A stretch of 64,000 nucleotides of DNA, taken from Roseobacter sp. SK209-2-6 (GTDB taxonomy: Bacteria > Pseudomonadota > Alphaproteobacteria > Rhodobacterales > Rhodobacteraceae). Below the pieces are notes generated by a model. The model was given only the letters and a program-made list of their open reading frames with translations. It ran no database searches and was not told the DNA's origin. Of this stretch, positions 46,171-54,756 are shown piece by piece. The translations under genes were made by a program, and so were the position numbers. The stretch covers positions 186,001-250,000 of the forward strand of contig NZ_AAYC01000006.1 in assembly GCF_000169455.1 (NCBI RefSeq). Direction: 5' to 3'. Position 1 is the stretch's first letter, and every line of letters starts with the position of its first letter.

Positions 46171-46203
46171 AAGGGCGGATCACAAAGATCCGCCCTTTTT
46201 TGT
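46171..46203 (+). terminator. Strong terminator after the Bax inhibitor-1 gene
   Basis: An 11-bp perfect stem, AAGGGCGGATC/GATCCGCCCTT, with ACAAA loop is followed by TTTTGTTTG, a classical intrinsic terminator 27 bp after the stop. Confidence 0.92.
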
Positions 46204-46223
46204 TTGTTAGTGAGAACTCGATT

Positions 46224-46696
46224 TTGAAAATTCAGGACATCCCCAGCAAAGAGGGGATTCGTATTGTGCCTTTGTTGCGGGACTTGCATGAATTGCATGT
46301 ACAAGAGCAACCCATGCGCTTCTTAGCTTCCCCAACAGAGCAAGAGCTGGACCTCTGGCTCTAGGACTGGCTGAACCAAGCAAAGACCCATACCATTGCC
46401 GCAGAGAGCCCTCAGGGCGCCATTATGGGCTGTGCAATTTTGTTGAAGAAAGCCAACCTCGGCTTCCTATGCGCGCGCAGGAAACCCGTTTGATGATCCA
46501 TCACCTGACTGTCCACAGCCCTTTTCAGCGCATGAGGGTCAGCACTGCTTTGATCACTGAAGTAAAGAAATACGCGATAAGCCTCGACGTCAGCAGTATA
46601 GTGACCAGCTACGCACCATTTAATGCACATTCAGCAGCGCTCTTCTCACGACTGGGATTGGAGCCTGTGCTTACCTTTGCAGAATGGCGCCCCTGA
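46224..46696 (+). pseudogene. Decayed GNAT-family acetyltransferase
   Basis: A degraded N-acetyltransferase. From TTG 46224 the frame reads LRDLHELHVQEQPMRFLAS up to an in-frame TAG at 46362-46364. It continues in the same frame as DWLNQAKTHTIAAESPQGAI. After a frame change near 46460-46470 the C-terminal half reads RLMIHHLTVHSPFQRMRVST and ends SRLGLEPVLTFAEWRP with a TGA at 46694-46696. IHHLTV...QRMRVSTALI corresponds to the acetyl-CoA-binding R/Q-x-x-G-x-G/A loop, here also altered (RMRVST). One stop, one frameshift and a lost ATG indicate real decay rather than a sequencing error. Confidence 0.75.
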
Positions 46697-46731
46697 GCGT
46701 GACATAAAAAAACCCCTCCAGAGGAGAGGTT

Positions 46732-46755
46732 ATGCTCTTACCGGAGCATTTTTTC
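46732..46755 (+). terminator. Short terminator after the acetyltransferase remnant
   Basis: ATGCTC/GAGCAT stem with a 6-nt loop is followed by six Ts. It lies just after the pseudogene and overlaps the stop region of the convergent small gene. Confidence 0.6.
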
Positions 46756-47168
46756 TAGCTGCAGGTTAACCCGGTGGCTAGGGCAACAGTACCACGCCCA
46801 CTGCCGACAACCTGCACCTCTCCCACAGGGGTGCAGCCCGATTCACCTGCCACCAGCGCACGGAAGGCCTCTGGCGCGATATCAGGCAGGGAAGCGATGA
46901 CACTGCGTTGTGGGACACTCAGCACCGCTAACCCCGTGCGATCAGCGCGAACAAGCGAGAGGGAGAGCGGCCGCCCCAATACCTCGACAACGCGGGTCTG
47001 ACTACCGGGCTGAACCAGAGCGGCACCATCAGGCATGCTGGCTGCTGCTACCGGAAGCTCGGCGCTACTGACATCCGGCGGCGAAGACAGGCCTGGCACC
47101 GCTTCTGGCATTTGCCCCGGTCCCGCTACAACAGTTAATCCAAGCGCTAAAATCACACTTTTTACCAC
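46755..47168 (-). CDS. Secreted conserved hypothetical protein
   Basis: Protein of 137 residues with a probable signal segment (VKSVILALGLTVVAGPGQ), a proline/alanine-rich linker and a C-terminal conserved part, RVVEVLGRPLSLSLVRADRT and ALVAGESGCTPVGEVQVVGS, with two cysteines that could pair. I recall relatives in Rhodobacterales, no function. The start is a GTG at 47168; the upstream GGTGTG is a poor ribosome site. Single gene upstream-facing rpmG on the same strand. Confidence 0.65.
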   Translation of the reverse strand: MVKSVILALGLTVVAGPGQMPEAVPGLSSPPDVSSAELPVAAASMPDGAALVQPGSQTRVVEVLGRPLSLSLVRADRTGLAVLSVPQRSVIASLPDIAPEAFRALVAGESGCTPVGEVQVVGSGRGTVALATGLTCS

Positions 47169-47364
47169 AACACACCTATTTCACTACATCCCGCGTAAGG
47201 CTCTAGATGAAGAATGGGGCGGTGTCTTGTCCTCTTTCCAAAGAAATACTTCGCTTTTTCGAGACTTTTCATTCAACGGAAGTGGCTTCTGCCCTCGGCA
47301 GAGGTCGCCCCAAAGGAATCGGAAGCATTTTAGCCAAATTTGCGCGAGCGCGAAGTGAGCTTAG

Positions 47365-47399
47365 CGCAAAAAGAAAGGGTCACGCAATTTGCATGACCC
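47365..47399 (-). terminator. Terminator of rpmG
   Basis: In the minus direction GGGTCATGC pairs with GCGTGACCC (one G-U pair) around AAATT, followed by TTTCTTTTTG, 28 bp after the rpmG stop. Confidence 0.85.
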
Positions 47400-47426
47400 T
47401 CAAACTTGCCATCAAGCAGCCTGAGC

Positions 47427-47594
47427 TTACTTGATTTTACCTTCTTTGTACTCGACGTGCTTGCGCACAACGGGGTCGTACTTACGGATGACCATTTTCT
47501 CGGTCATGGTCCGTGCGTTTTTCTTGGTCACGTAGAAGTGGCCGGTGCCCGCGGTCGAGTTCAGGCGGATCTTGATTGTGGTAGGCTTCGCCAT
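47427..47594 (-). CDS. rpmG: 50S ribosomal protein L33
   Basis: Protein of 55 residues: [20 protein letters not shown] followed by [20 protein letters not shown] and a lysine-rich end. This is the cysteine-free (zinc-independent) L33 type common in alphaproteobacteria. It sits at the E-site region of the large ribosomal subunit. GGAGAAGCACC precedes the ATG at 47594. Single gene with its own terminator. Confidence 0.97.
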   Translation of the reverse strand: MAKPTTIKIRLNSTAGTGHFYVTKKNARTMTEKMVIRKYDPVVRKHVEYKEGKIK

Positions 47595-47871
47595 GGTGCT
47601 TCTCCTGCGTCCGAAAAGGCAGGGGCCTCTCGGTAAATTCCTATACGAGCGTGGCTTGTACCTGCCACAGCCAGCGAGTCAATAGGATTTGCGTGCAATT
47701 CGGGCGGATTTCTATCCTACGCAGGACAAAACCACCCGCACTCCCGCAAAGTTGCTCAAAGCTGCCGGCCACTTCTGCCAATTTGGCAAAAAGCTCAAAC
47801 TCAGGTAGACTTGTACTGCGCCAACTATTGGGCGCGAATTTCTTGTCTTTGTAACAATTGAGGTTTATCTT

Positions 47872-48234
47872 ATGACCCGCATTTTTTTCGGTTTCGCAGC
47901 AGCAATTGCAATTCTCACCTTACAGACGACCACTGCCAGCTCTGATGACTTCACGAGAATCACCACCAAGCAGCAATATGTAAAACTCATAGTTGGTAAG
48001 CGCTGGCATGTCGGTGATGGCTACGCTCTTGCGAAACGCAATGGGAAACTGACCGGCGAATTTGGTGGAAAAGAACTTGTTGGGGTCTGGGCTTGGCGCA
48101 ACAAAATGTGGTGCCGCACCTTGGAAACCCACGCGAAGGACACCGATTGTCAGATCATCTCTGTCAACGGCAAACAGATGCGCATCGTCAAGAACCAGGG
48201 CCAAGGTGATATACAGATCATGACCCGAAAATAG
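47872..48234 (+). CDS. Small secreted protein of unknown function
   Basis: Protein of 120 residues with a signal peptide (MTRIFFGFAAAIAILTLQTT, cleavage near residue 23). The mature part has a short strand-rich pattern, FTRITTKQQYVKLIVGKRW, then GKLTGEFGGKELVGVWAWRN and MWCRTLETHAKDTDCQIISV with two cysteines. I remember similar Rhodobacterales proteins sometimes mislabelled as enzymes; no activity is supported. It is monocistronic and convergent with the RNase P RNA gene. Confidence 0.75.
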   Translation: MTRIFFGFAAAIAILTLQTTTASSDDFTRITTKQQYVKLIVGKRWHVGDGYALAKRNGKLTGEFGGKELVGVWAWRNKMWCRTLETHAKDTDCQIISVNGKQMRIVKNQGQGDIQIMTRK

Positions 48235-48257
48235 CCACATAGCTCCTTCGGGATAAC

Positions 48258-48667
48258 TGCGCAGAAGGCCTGTAAGCCGGATTTTGTCCCCCCGGAGCCA
48301 TGGCTCCGGGATCGACGACCATTCATCTGCGATGCACATTGCTATGCACCTCTAGCTGCCAACCCGGTCCCTCTCGGCTAAAGCGCGCCTAGCGGCGGTT
48401 TCGGATTGCTCCGACCTGCCCGCGCGGGGACCCTATTTGGCATTGCTCCCGGTGGGGCTTGCCTTGCCACCCCTGTTGCCAGGGGCGCGGTGGTCTCTTA
48501 CTCCACCGTTTCACCCTTACCTGCAAAAGCAGGCGGTTTCATTTCTGTGGCGCTTTCCGTCGGGTTCCCCCGCCCGGGCGTTACCCGGCACCGTTGCTTT
48601 ATGGAGTCCGGACTTTCCTCTCGCAAAGGGTGACCCTCTGAAAGCGGCCGTCCAGCCTTCTGCGCAG
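48258..48667 (-). ncRNA. rnpB: RNase P RNA component
   Basis: Bacterial type-A RNase P ribozyme RNA, about 410 nt, which trims the 5' ends of tRNA precursors. In the minus direction the universal core GAGGAAAGTCCGGACTCC is present. The 5' TGCGCAGAAGG pairs with the 3' CCTTCTGCGCA to form helix P1, and the 3' core reads GGCTTACAGGCC. Alphaproteobacterial features include the extended GC-rich helices in the middle (CGGAGC...). Ends are set from the P1 pairing and could be off by several bases. Confidence 0.95.
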
Positions 48668-48705
48668 GCTTCAGTTATGCCTCCCTAGCTTCGCGGTCAA
48701 GACAC

Positions 48706-49428
48706 CTATGTCCTACGTCGCGCCCCACTCGCGCTCAGAGCGCGCAAGAGCGCAATATCAGCCCCGCAGAGCGCACCCTGCCGCCAGGGCGCGTGACGTA
48801 GGCGCAGCGCTTGCAACAACTCCTCAGGGCTGGCCGCCGCGCTGTAACCCGCCGCTTCATAGAGGTTTTGAAAATCGCCCGCCGCTTCCGACGCTTCGGG
48901 GCATTCATTGGCAATAGGAGAGTGCGCCGCCAGACCCTGCCGTGCCAGTCGCGCCCAATCAAACCGGGGGCCCGGATCAATCTTGCGCCCCGGTGCCATA
49001 TCGGAATGTCCAATAACGGCTTCAGGGGGAATCGCCCAACGCTTCAAAATCTGCCCCAGCAAGGCTTCCAGACAGCTGACCTGTGGTTCGCTAAAAGGGT
49101 GATCTCCAGCGTTGTCGAGTTCAATACCGATGGAGCGGGAATTTATGTCATCCAGCCCCCGCCACTCACCCGCTCCCGCGTGCCAGGCACGCGCCATTTC
49201 CGCCACCATCTGCCAGAGGGTTCCATCACGCCCGATCAGATAATGCGCCGAAACCTCTGCCTCGGCGTCGCACAGGCGCTGCAAGGCCGCTTCGGCGCTG
49301 GACATGGCAGTGTAGTGCAACACCACAAGATGTGGCTGCAAACCATTTCGCCTTTCGGTGAAATTGGGGCTCGGGTGCCAAACCGGAGTGCATTTTTGCA
49401 CTACCGTCTTGGCGCCAGCCCCAGCCAT
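48706..49428 (-). CDS. N-acetylmuramoyl-L-alanine amidase (AmpD-like, amidase_2)
   Basis: Protein of 240 residues cleaving the lactyl-amide bond between muramic acid and the peptide. Zinc ligands are visible: the histidine in LVVLHYTAMSSAEAAL and the H/D pair of GHSDMAPGRKIDPGPRFDW. SAHYLIGRDGTLWQMV and SIGIELDNAGDHPF are further family motifs. No signal peptide, as for cytoplasmic AmpD, which recycles anhydro-muropeptides. The length exceeds that of E. coli AmpD. Its ATG overlaps the preceding stop (ATGA), so it is coupled to the lipoprotein upstream. Confidence 0.92.
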   Translation of the reverse strand: MAGAGAKTVVQKCTPVWHPSPNFTERRNGLQPHLVVLHYTAMSSAEAALQRLCDAEAEVSAHYLIGRDGTLWQMVAEMARAWHAGAGEWRGLDDINSRSIGIELDNAGDHPFSEPQVSCLEALLGQILKRWAIPPEAVIGHSDMAPGRKIDPGPRFDWARLARQGLAAHSPIANECPEASEAAGDFQNLYEAAGYSAAASPEELLQALRLRHAPWRQGALCGADIALLRALSASGARRRT

Positions 49429-50198
49429 CAGGAGTTCCCGCGTACCGCCAAGCGATAGGGACGTGGATCCCAGCCACAGGCGTAGCCATCCCCATCAGGG
49501 TCCAAAACCTTACGGTCCCTTTGTGGTCCACCCGCCTCAAGAAAGGCGAGTTGCGCCAGTTCCGCAGAAGAAAAACCTGCACAGTTGCGAGCCGATCGGC
49601 TTTTGAGGTTGATGCCGCTCCGGCTATAGAGCTTGGTCCCAACCGGATGAGAGGTGCTCAGCGCGTATTTCACGATATTTGGAGAGCGTGCCCCGCTTTG
49701 GCTTGGCAAGGCGGTAGGCTGTACCTGCTGATACTGTGACCGCTGCTGTTGCAGGCGGGCTGCGTCACTCTCAATGGTTTGCCGTGCAGAGACCGCTTCA
49801 AAGCTGTTCTCATCCGAAAGGCCCGGATTTCCCACCAACTGGGGCGCCGGGTTTGAGGGGCTTGCTTCGAGTGGAGCGCGACCCGAATTGCTTTGTGATG
49901 CCCGCAATGCTGCAGCCGTTTCAGCAGCGATGTCAGATGAGCCCGTCGAAGAGGTTGTGCTGGTTCCCGCATAGCGCGGCGCAGGTGAGATCGAGGTGGC
50001 CGCTCCGGGGAGCGGCTCACTCGAGACTCGAGAAGGTGGAACCAAAGGCTCGCCATAGATGGTGGTCCCCGCCGCTGGCGCAGCCGCAAAGGGATCATTA
50101 TCCAAACCAACCCCAGCCGCGCTATCCGGCACCCTGGGACTACAGGCGGAAAGGGCGGAAAGACTGCCGATGGCAGCGAGTGCGACGAGACCACGCAT
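49428..50198 (-). CDS. Lipoprotein with C-terminal excalibur-like calcium motif
   Basis: Protein of 256 residues with a lipoprotein signal (MRGLVALAAIGSLSALSACS; lipobox LSAC, Cys19). A long low-complexity serine/alanine/proline/glutamine region fills the middle. The C-terminal 70 residues are ordered: SARNCAGFSSAELAQLAFLE and DPDGDGYACGWDPRPYR. The DPDGDGYACGWDP stretch resembles the excalibur calcium-binding repeat. It is probably anchored in the envelope with a flexible stalk. It is coupled by ATGA overlap with the downstream amidase, suggesting a joint cell-wall role. Confidence 0.8.
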   Translation of the reverse strand: MRGLVALAAIGSLSALSACSPRVPDSAAGVGLDNDPFAAAPAAGTTIYGEPLVPPSRVSSEPLPGAATSISPAPRYAGTSTTSSTGSSDIAAETAAALRASQSNSGRAPLEASPSNPAPQLVGNPGLSDENSFEAVSARQTIESDAARLQQQRSQYQQVQPTALPSQSGARSPNIVKYALSTSHPVGTKLYSRSGINLKSRSARNCAGFSSAELAQLAFLEAGGPQRDRKVLDPDGDGYACGWDPRPYRLAVRGNS

Positions 50199-50236
50199 GA
50201 ATTTACCTGCTTATCTGCTCTTCTTTGATTGGGAAC

Positions 50237-51724
50237 TTACCACCATTTTCCGGGTTTTGCTACAAACCCTGCTGCGCTCTCCAATGCGTAGGCGGTGTTC
50301 AGCAGATCCCCTTCTTCCCAAGGGCGACCGATGAGCTGAAGACCCAATGGCAATCCTTGCGTATCAAGCCCCGCAGGAACGGCGATGCCTGGCAGGCCAG
50401 CCAGGTTCACGGTGACGGTGAAGACATCGTTCAGATACATCTGTACCGGATCCGCATCAATCATCTCACCCAGGCCAAAGGCGGCCGAAGGAGTTGCCGG
50501 AGTCAGGATCGCATCCACACCAGCGGCAAAGACCTCTTCGAAGTCACGCTTGATCAGGGCACGCACGCGGCGAGCACGGTTGTAGTAAGCATCATAGAAG
50601 CCAGCCGAGAGCACATAGGTGCCGATCATGACACGGCGCTGCACCTCTTGACCAAATCCTGCTGCACGAGATTTTTCATACATCTCGGTGATGCCATCAC
50701 CCGCTTCCAGAACGGCGCGATTGCCATAACGAACACCATCGTAGCGCGCCAGGTTCGAAGAAGCCTCTGCCGGGGCAATCACATAGTAGGCAGGCAGCGC
50801 ATATTTGGTATGGGGCAACGAAATATCAACGATCTCAGCACCAGCAGCTTTGAGCATCTCGGTGCCATCAGCCCAGAGCTTTTCGATCTCAGCGGGCATG
50901 CCCTCCATGCGGTATTCCTTCGGGATACCGATTTTCTTGCCTTTGATGTCGCCGGTCAGCATGGCCTCAAAATTCGGCACAGCCAGTTCGGCAGAGGTCG
51001 AATCCTTCGGGTCATGTCCGCACATGGCTTCCAGCATGATGGCGGCATCGCGGACCGATTTGGTCATCGGTCCGGCCTGATCCAGCGAAGACGCAAAGGC
51101 CACAACGCCCCAGCGCGAGCAGCGACCATAGGTGGGCTTGATCCCCACGGTACCTGTGAAGGCAGCAGGCTGGCGGATCGAGCCGCCGGTATCGGTGCCA
51201 GTGGCCGCAAGGCAAAGATCAGCCGCAACAGCAGAGGCGGAACCGCCAGAGGAACCACCTGGTGTTAGCTGCGCGTCGTCATTGCCACGGCGCCAGGGAC
51301 TGACCGCATTGCCATAGGCCGAGGTCTCATTCGAGGAGCCCATGGCAAACTCATCCATATTCAGCTTACCCAGCATGACCGCACCGGCATCTGCCAGTTG
51401 CTGCGAAACTGTGGATTCATACTCTGGCTTGAAACCGTCCAGAATCTTGGAGGCCGCCTGAGAGGCAACACCCTTGGTGCAGAAGAGGTCTTTGATGCCA
51501 ACAGGCAGACCACACATCGCAGGCGCTTCACCTTCTTGAATGCGCGCATCCGCAGCCTTGGCGCGCTCCAGGGCAATTTCCGGTGTTTTGTGCACAAAGG
51601 CATTAAGCGCATCTGCGGCATCGATCGCCTTGAGGCAGGCCTCGGTCAATTCCACAGAAGTGGTTTCACCCTTGCGTAGTGCATCACGTGCCTCGGCCAG
51701 GCCCAGTTTATTCAGATCGCTCAT
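50237..51724 (-). CDS. gatA: Asp-tRNA(Asn)/Glu-tRNA(Gln) amidotransferase subunit A
   Basis: Protein of 495 residues of the amidase-signature family. It releases ammonia from glutamine for transamidation of Glu-tRNA(Gln) or Asp-tRNA(Asn). The Ser-cisSer-Lys triad is supported by [13 protein letters not shown] (catalytic lysine), [15 protein letters not shown] and [16 protein letters not shown] (the serines). Length is typical. The C-terminus [20 protein letters not shown] is conserved. gatC ends 3 bp upstream, so both form an operon; gatB lies elsewhere. Confidence 0.97.
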   Translation of the reverse strand: MSDLNKLGLAEARDALRKGETTSVELTEACLKAIDAADALNAFVHKTPEIALERAKAADARIQEGEAPAMCGLPVGIKDLFCTKGVASQAASKILDGFKPEYESTVSQQLADAGAVMLGKLNMDEFAMGSSNETSAYGNAVSPWRRGNDDAQLTPGGSSGGSASAVAADLCLAATGTDTGGSIRQPAAFTGTVGIKPTYGRCSRWGVVAFASSLDQAGPMTKSVRDAAIMLEAMCGHDPKDSTSAELAVPNFEAMLTGDIKGKKIGIPKEYRMEGMPAEIEKLWADGTEMLKAAGAEIVDISLPHTKYALPAYYVIAPAEASSNLARYDGVRYGNRAVLEAGDGITEMYEKSRAAGFGQEVQRRVMIGTYVLSAGFYDAYYNRARRVRALIKRDFEEVFAAGVDAILTPATPSAAFGLGEMIDADPVQMYLNDVFTVTVNLAGLPGIAVPAGLDTQGLPLGLQLIGRPWEEGDLLNTAYALESAAGFVAKPGKWW

Positions 51725-51727
51725 GTC

Positions 51728-52015
51728 TTACTCCACCACTTTGGGGACAGCGAAGAAGCCTTCGCGGGCATCGGGGGCGTTGGACAGGATCTTGTCCTGC
51801 TGATTGCCATCATTGACCACATCTTCGCGGCGTTTCAGGCGCTGTGGTGTGACCGAGGTCATCGGCTCCACGCCCTCTACATCCACTTCATTCAGCTGCT
51901 CGATGAAGCCCAGGATGGTGTTGAACTCTTCTGCCAGTGCAGGCAGAGCATCCTCTTCAACCTTAATCCGGGCCAGTTTGGCCACCTTGGCGGCTGTATT
52001 TTGGTCAATCGACAT
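51728..52015 (-). CDS. gatC: Asp-tRNA(Asn)/Glu-tRNA(Gln) amidotransferase subunit C
   Basis: Protein of 95 residues, MSIDQNTAAKVAKLARIKVE with the conserved FNTILGFIEQLNEVDVEGVE and VTPQRLKRREDVV. The C-terminus GFFAVPKVVE is the universal GatC ending. It wraps around GatA and stabilises the complex with GatB. The start at 52015 follows GAGG at good distance; a longer frame upstream is not family-like. Operon with gatA. Confidence 0.95.
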   Translation of the reverse strand: MSIDQNTAAKVAKLARIKVEEDALPALAEEFNTILGFIEQLNEVDVEGVEPMTSVTPQRLKRREDVVNDGNQQDKILSNAPDAREGFFAVPKVVE

Positions 52016-52269
52016 GGAAACCCTCATCTCGTGTTCCCGTTGGCATTTACCGTTGCTCAAGGCGCGCCGCAAGCCTGCGTGCAGGGGCAAAGCCCTATTC
52101 CTCCGGATTTTTGCGCAGTTGCGGGCGCCCGAACCGCCCAAAGCGCGGACGATAGTTGCGAAATTATGACGTGGCGCCATGCCGGACAAAGAGGAATAGC
52201 CAGATGCCTCCACGCTGCTAGTCTGAGTGCAGCGCATCATAGGCATCATAGGCAGTGAGGAGGAAAGCA

Positions 52270-52962
52270 ATGAGGATCATTTGGCTGGGTCATGGCAGTT
52301 TTCGCATCGAGACCGAAGGCAAGGTGCTGCTGATCGACCCCTGGCTGACGGGAAACCCTGTCCTCCTGTCAACACAGCATGAGGCGGCGGTGACCGGCGC
52401 CACCCATATTATTCTGACCCATACGCATTTTGATCATGTTGTTGATGTCCTCCCTCTCGCCAAACGGCTGCAGGTGCCAGTCGTGGGCCAATACGACCTA
52501 ATGGGCTACTGGGGGGAAGCTGAAGGGGTAGAAACCATTGGCTTCAACAAAGGAGGTGCGGTTGATCTGGGTGGGCCAAGGCTTGCCATGGTCCCGGCCT
52601 CCCACAGCTCGACCTTTACCACCGAGGATGGGCTCCGCAGCGGTGGCTCAGAAGTGGGCTACATGCTGATGACCGAGGAAAAGACCGTCTATATTTCTGG
52701 GGACACTGGAATTATGGCGGATATGGACTGGATGGGAGACTATTATAGTCCTGAAATCGGCATCCTCTGCGCCGGCGGGCATTTCACCATGGATATGCGC
52801 CAGGCTGCCTATGCGGCAAAGCGCTACTTCAATTTCAAAACCGTCATCCCCTGCCACTACAAGAGTTTCCCGATCCTTGAACAAAGCGCGAAGGCGCTCA
52901 TCGAGGGGCTCCCGGATGTCGAGGTGCGAGAACCTGAAATTATGGAGGCGATAGAGCTTTAG
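52270..52962 (+). CDS. UPF0173-type metallo-beta-lactamase-fold hydrolase
   Basis: Protein of 230 residues, MRIIWLGHGSFRIETEGKVL at the start. The zinc-binding motif THTHFDHVVDV is at about residues 56-66. Further ligands are ASHSST, the aspartate in ISGDTGIMADM and the final histidine in TVIPCHYKSFPIL. Broad metallo-beta-lactamase-fold hydrolase with unknown substrate. The ATG at 52270 has an excellent ribosome site (GAGGAGGA). It is divergent from gatC and convergent with tag; the 176-bp gap downstream holds two hairpins. Confidence 0.92.
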   Translation: MRIIWLGHGSFRIETEGKVLLIDPWLTGNPVLLSTQHEAAVTGATHIILTHTHFDHVVDVLPLAKRLQVPVVGQYDLMGYWGEAEGVETIGFNKGGAVDLGGPRLAMVPASHSSTFTTEDGLRSGGSEVGYMLMTEEKTVYISGDTGIMADMDWMGDYYSPEIGILCAGGHFTMDMRQAAYAAKRYFNFKTVIPCHYKSFPILEQSAKALIEGLPDVEVREPEIMEAIEL

Positions 52963-53027
52963 CTCGATTGAAGTAGTGGCCCTGCTTTGAGGTCATTGTA
53001 GGCTAGGAGCGCTCCCGCCCGTCGCAA

Positions 53028-53085
53028 GATCCGCACAACGGATCTGCTCCCGTTGGGCCCAGCGCCGGACCTGGTGGTCCGGCGC
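53028..53085. repeat. Two adjacent stem-loops between convergent genes
   Basis: GATCCG/CGGATC (53028-53044, loop CACAA) and a perfect 10-bp stem GCGCCGGACC/GGTCCGGCGC around TGGT (53062-53085). Neither has a clear U-tract. They may act together as a transcription barrier or RNA stabiliser between the hydrolase gene and tag. Confidence 0.55.
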
Positions 53086-53138
53086 AAGACCGTTGCGTGC
53101 TGTTGCTGAGATAAGCGGCCAGGGTTCGGTAGTTACGC

Positions 53139-53768
53139 CTAGGGTTTGGGGGATGCCCCTGGTTTGGCTGGATTGAAGGCGGCGCGCGCGGCGGCTGCCT
53201 TATCACGACAAAAACAGCCTATGGCATGGTCATTGATCAACCCCATAGCCTGCATAAAAGCAAAAGCCGTCGTTGGCCCGACAAATTTCCAGCCCCGCTT
53301 TTTCAAGGCTTTGGAAAGCGCCACAGAGTCCGCGCTGGTGGAGGCGGTCTGGGGGGCAGGCAGATCCTCTGGTTTAGGTTCAAAGCTCCAGAAAAACGCT
53401 GCCAGAGATCCAGCCTCTGCGCGCAACTCCTGTGCGCGGGCGGCATTGTTGATCACCGCCTCAATCTTGCCGCGATGGCGAATAATGCCTTTGTCCTGCA
53501 AGAGACGCTCAACATCGGCCTGTCCAAACTGTGCCATCTTGTCAAAGTCAAACCCTGCAAAGGCCGCGCGAAAATTCTCACGCTTGTCCAGAATGGTGCG
53601 CCAGCTGAGCCCTGATTGAAAACTCTCGAGGCAGATCTTTTCGAACAGACGAATATCGTCGCCCACCGGGTAGCCCCATTCCTCGTCATGGTAGCGCAAG
53701 AAGTCCGGCGCAGATGCGCTCCAGGCACAGCGCTGCATTTTATCATCAGCAACAAAGAGATTGGTCAT
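53139..53768 (-). CDS. tag: DNA-3-methyladenine glycosylase I
   Basis: Protein of 209 residues that excises N3-methyladenine from DNA. The family start QRCAWSASAPDFLRYHDEEW is followed by LFEKICLESFQSGLSWRTIL, which has the catalytic-pocket residues. The zinc-site histidine/cysteines appear as the N-terminal CAW and C-terminal NDHAIGCFCRD. Length is slightly above the 190 usual. Its ATG overlaps the stop of the YciI-like gene (ATGA), so it is the last gene of a tetR-yciI-tag operon. Confidence 0.95.
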   Translation of the reverse strand: MTNLFVADDKMQRCAWSASAPDFLRYHDEEWGYPVGDDIRLFEKICLESFQSGLSWRTILDKRENFRAAFAGFDFDKMAQFGQADVERLLQDKGIIRHRGKIEAVINNAARAQELRAEAGSLAAFFWSFEPKPEDLPAPQTASTSADSVALSKALKKRGWKFVGPTTAFAFMQAMGLINDHAIGCFCRDKAAAARAAFNPAKPGASPKP

Positions 53769-54058
53769 GAGTTTTCCTTCAGGAAGGCCAGGCGAGGGTC
53801 TGTCAGTGAGGGTGAAAACTCTATGATCTCAGCGGCAACAACATCCTCTTGAACATAGGGGTCTAGAGCAACGCGTTTATCCAACGCTTCGCGACTGCAG
53901 CCATTTGCAAGTATGGCCCCGCCTTGCCCTCGCTCGATCCGCCCGGCGGCGAGGAAGACACCATCCGAAAAACCATTTTGCAGCCAATCCTTGTGCGCAT
54001 CCAGTATTTCCCCGGCACGTTCTTGGGCATTCGAAAATCTGAGAAAGATGGCGAACAT
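53765..54058 (-). CDS. YciI-family protein
   Basis: Protein of 97 residues: MFAIFLRFSNAQERAGEILD, AHKDWLQNGFSDGVFLAAGR and a C-terminal DPYVQEDVVAAEIIEF. This is the YCII ferredoxin-like fold; the His and Asp of AHKDWL may be catalytic, but no reaction is established. AAGGA precedes the ATG at 54058. It begins 11 bp after the tetR stop and overlaps tag. Confidence 0.88.
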   Translation of the reverse strand: MFAIFLRFSNAQERAGEILDAHKDWLQNGFSDGVFLAAGRIERGQGGAILANGCSREALDKRVALDPYVQEDVVAAEIIEFSPSLTDPRLAFLKENS

Positions 54059-54069
54059 TTTTGTTCCTT

Positions 54070-54645
54070 TTATAGTTGTTCGGGCAGATTGGACTGCAGC
54101 CAAGACTGCATCTGCTCAACTTCGAAGTTGATAAAATCTGGATCTTTGAAAGCCTGAGCAAGCGTAGCGACACCCTGGCTGCGGGCCAACAAGTGCATTG
54201 CCAAACCATTTGAGCGCTCACCGCATCCCAGCTCTTCAAACTGGCGACATAGCCAGCCGCGAAACAGAAGGAAGATGCTCGTTGCCTGATCCTGGGCCCC
54301 ATGTCCGAGCTTAGTGAGCTCAGATACCAAAGTGCCAACTGGGCAACCGAACAGCGTGATCTTGCTCTGATTAGCGATCAGAATGTGGATGAAGCAAGTT
54401 ATCCTTTCAACGGGGTCACTACCCTCCGCTTGCCAATCTGCCAGCATTGAGCATGTCTCGTTTTTGCGCCGGGCAATCACCGCCTCGAGAATCTCATCCT
54501 TGGTCCGGAAATGATAGTAAAAATTACCACGCGAGATGCCGACTTCACTGGCAATATCCGCGAAAGAAGTGGCTTCGAACCCGCGCTCGTAGAACAGCTG
54601 CTTCGCGGCTTCTGCAATCCGGTCTTTAGTGGTTTCCTGCTTCAT
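54070..54645 (-). CDS. TetR/AcrR-family repressor of the yciI-tag operon
   Basis: Protein of 191 residues. The TetR helix-turn-helix is evident (FADIASEVGISRGNFYYHFR, residues 28-47). A ligand domain follows, with CPVGTLVSELTKLGHGAQDQ and a cysteine-rich stretch (RGWLCRQFEELGCG). Two near-identical 18-bp palindromes lie 20-62 bp upstream (54665-54707), so it probably represses its own operon. The inducing molecule is unknown; the linked alkylation-repair enzyme hints at an electrophile. Confidence 0.92.
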   Translation of the reverse strand: MKQETTKDRIAEAAKQLFYERGFEATSFADIASEVGISRGNFYYHFRTKDEILEAVIARRKNETCSMLADWQAEGSDPVERITCFIHILIANQSKITLFGCPVGTLVSELTKLGHGAQDQATSIFLLFRGWLCRQFEELGCGERSNGLAMHLLARSQGVATLAQAFKDPDFINFEVEQMQSWLQSNLPEQL

Positions 54646-54664
54646 TTCATCATTGCACCAATAT

Positions 54665-54707
54665 CTAGGACGGTTGACCTAAACCTTCATTAGGGCAGTC
54701 GTCCTAA
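54665..54707 (-). promoter_or_regulatory. Twin TetR operators upstream of tetR-yciI-tag
   Basis: CTAGGACGGTTGACCTAA (54665-54682) and TTAGGGCAGTCGTCCTAA (54690-54707), both palindromes of the form TTAGG-n8-CCTAA, are spaced 25 bp centre to centre. They stand immediately upstream of the tetR start, with no other gene promoter between them and the end of tadA. Confidence 0.75.
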
Positions 54708-54756
54708 AATTGCAACTCCAAATCCAAACCACAGCATTTCAGGACCCTATCTTCCT

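Noticed and set aside
47207-47434. 75-codon plus-strand frame between the small secreted gene and rpmG
   Set aside because: It runs through the rpmG terminator and stop region antisense, with no ribosome site.
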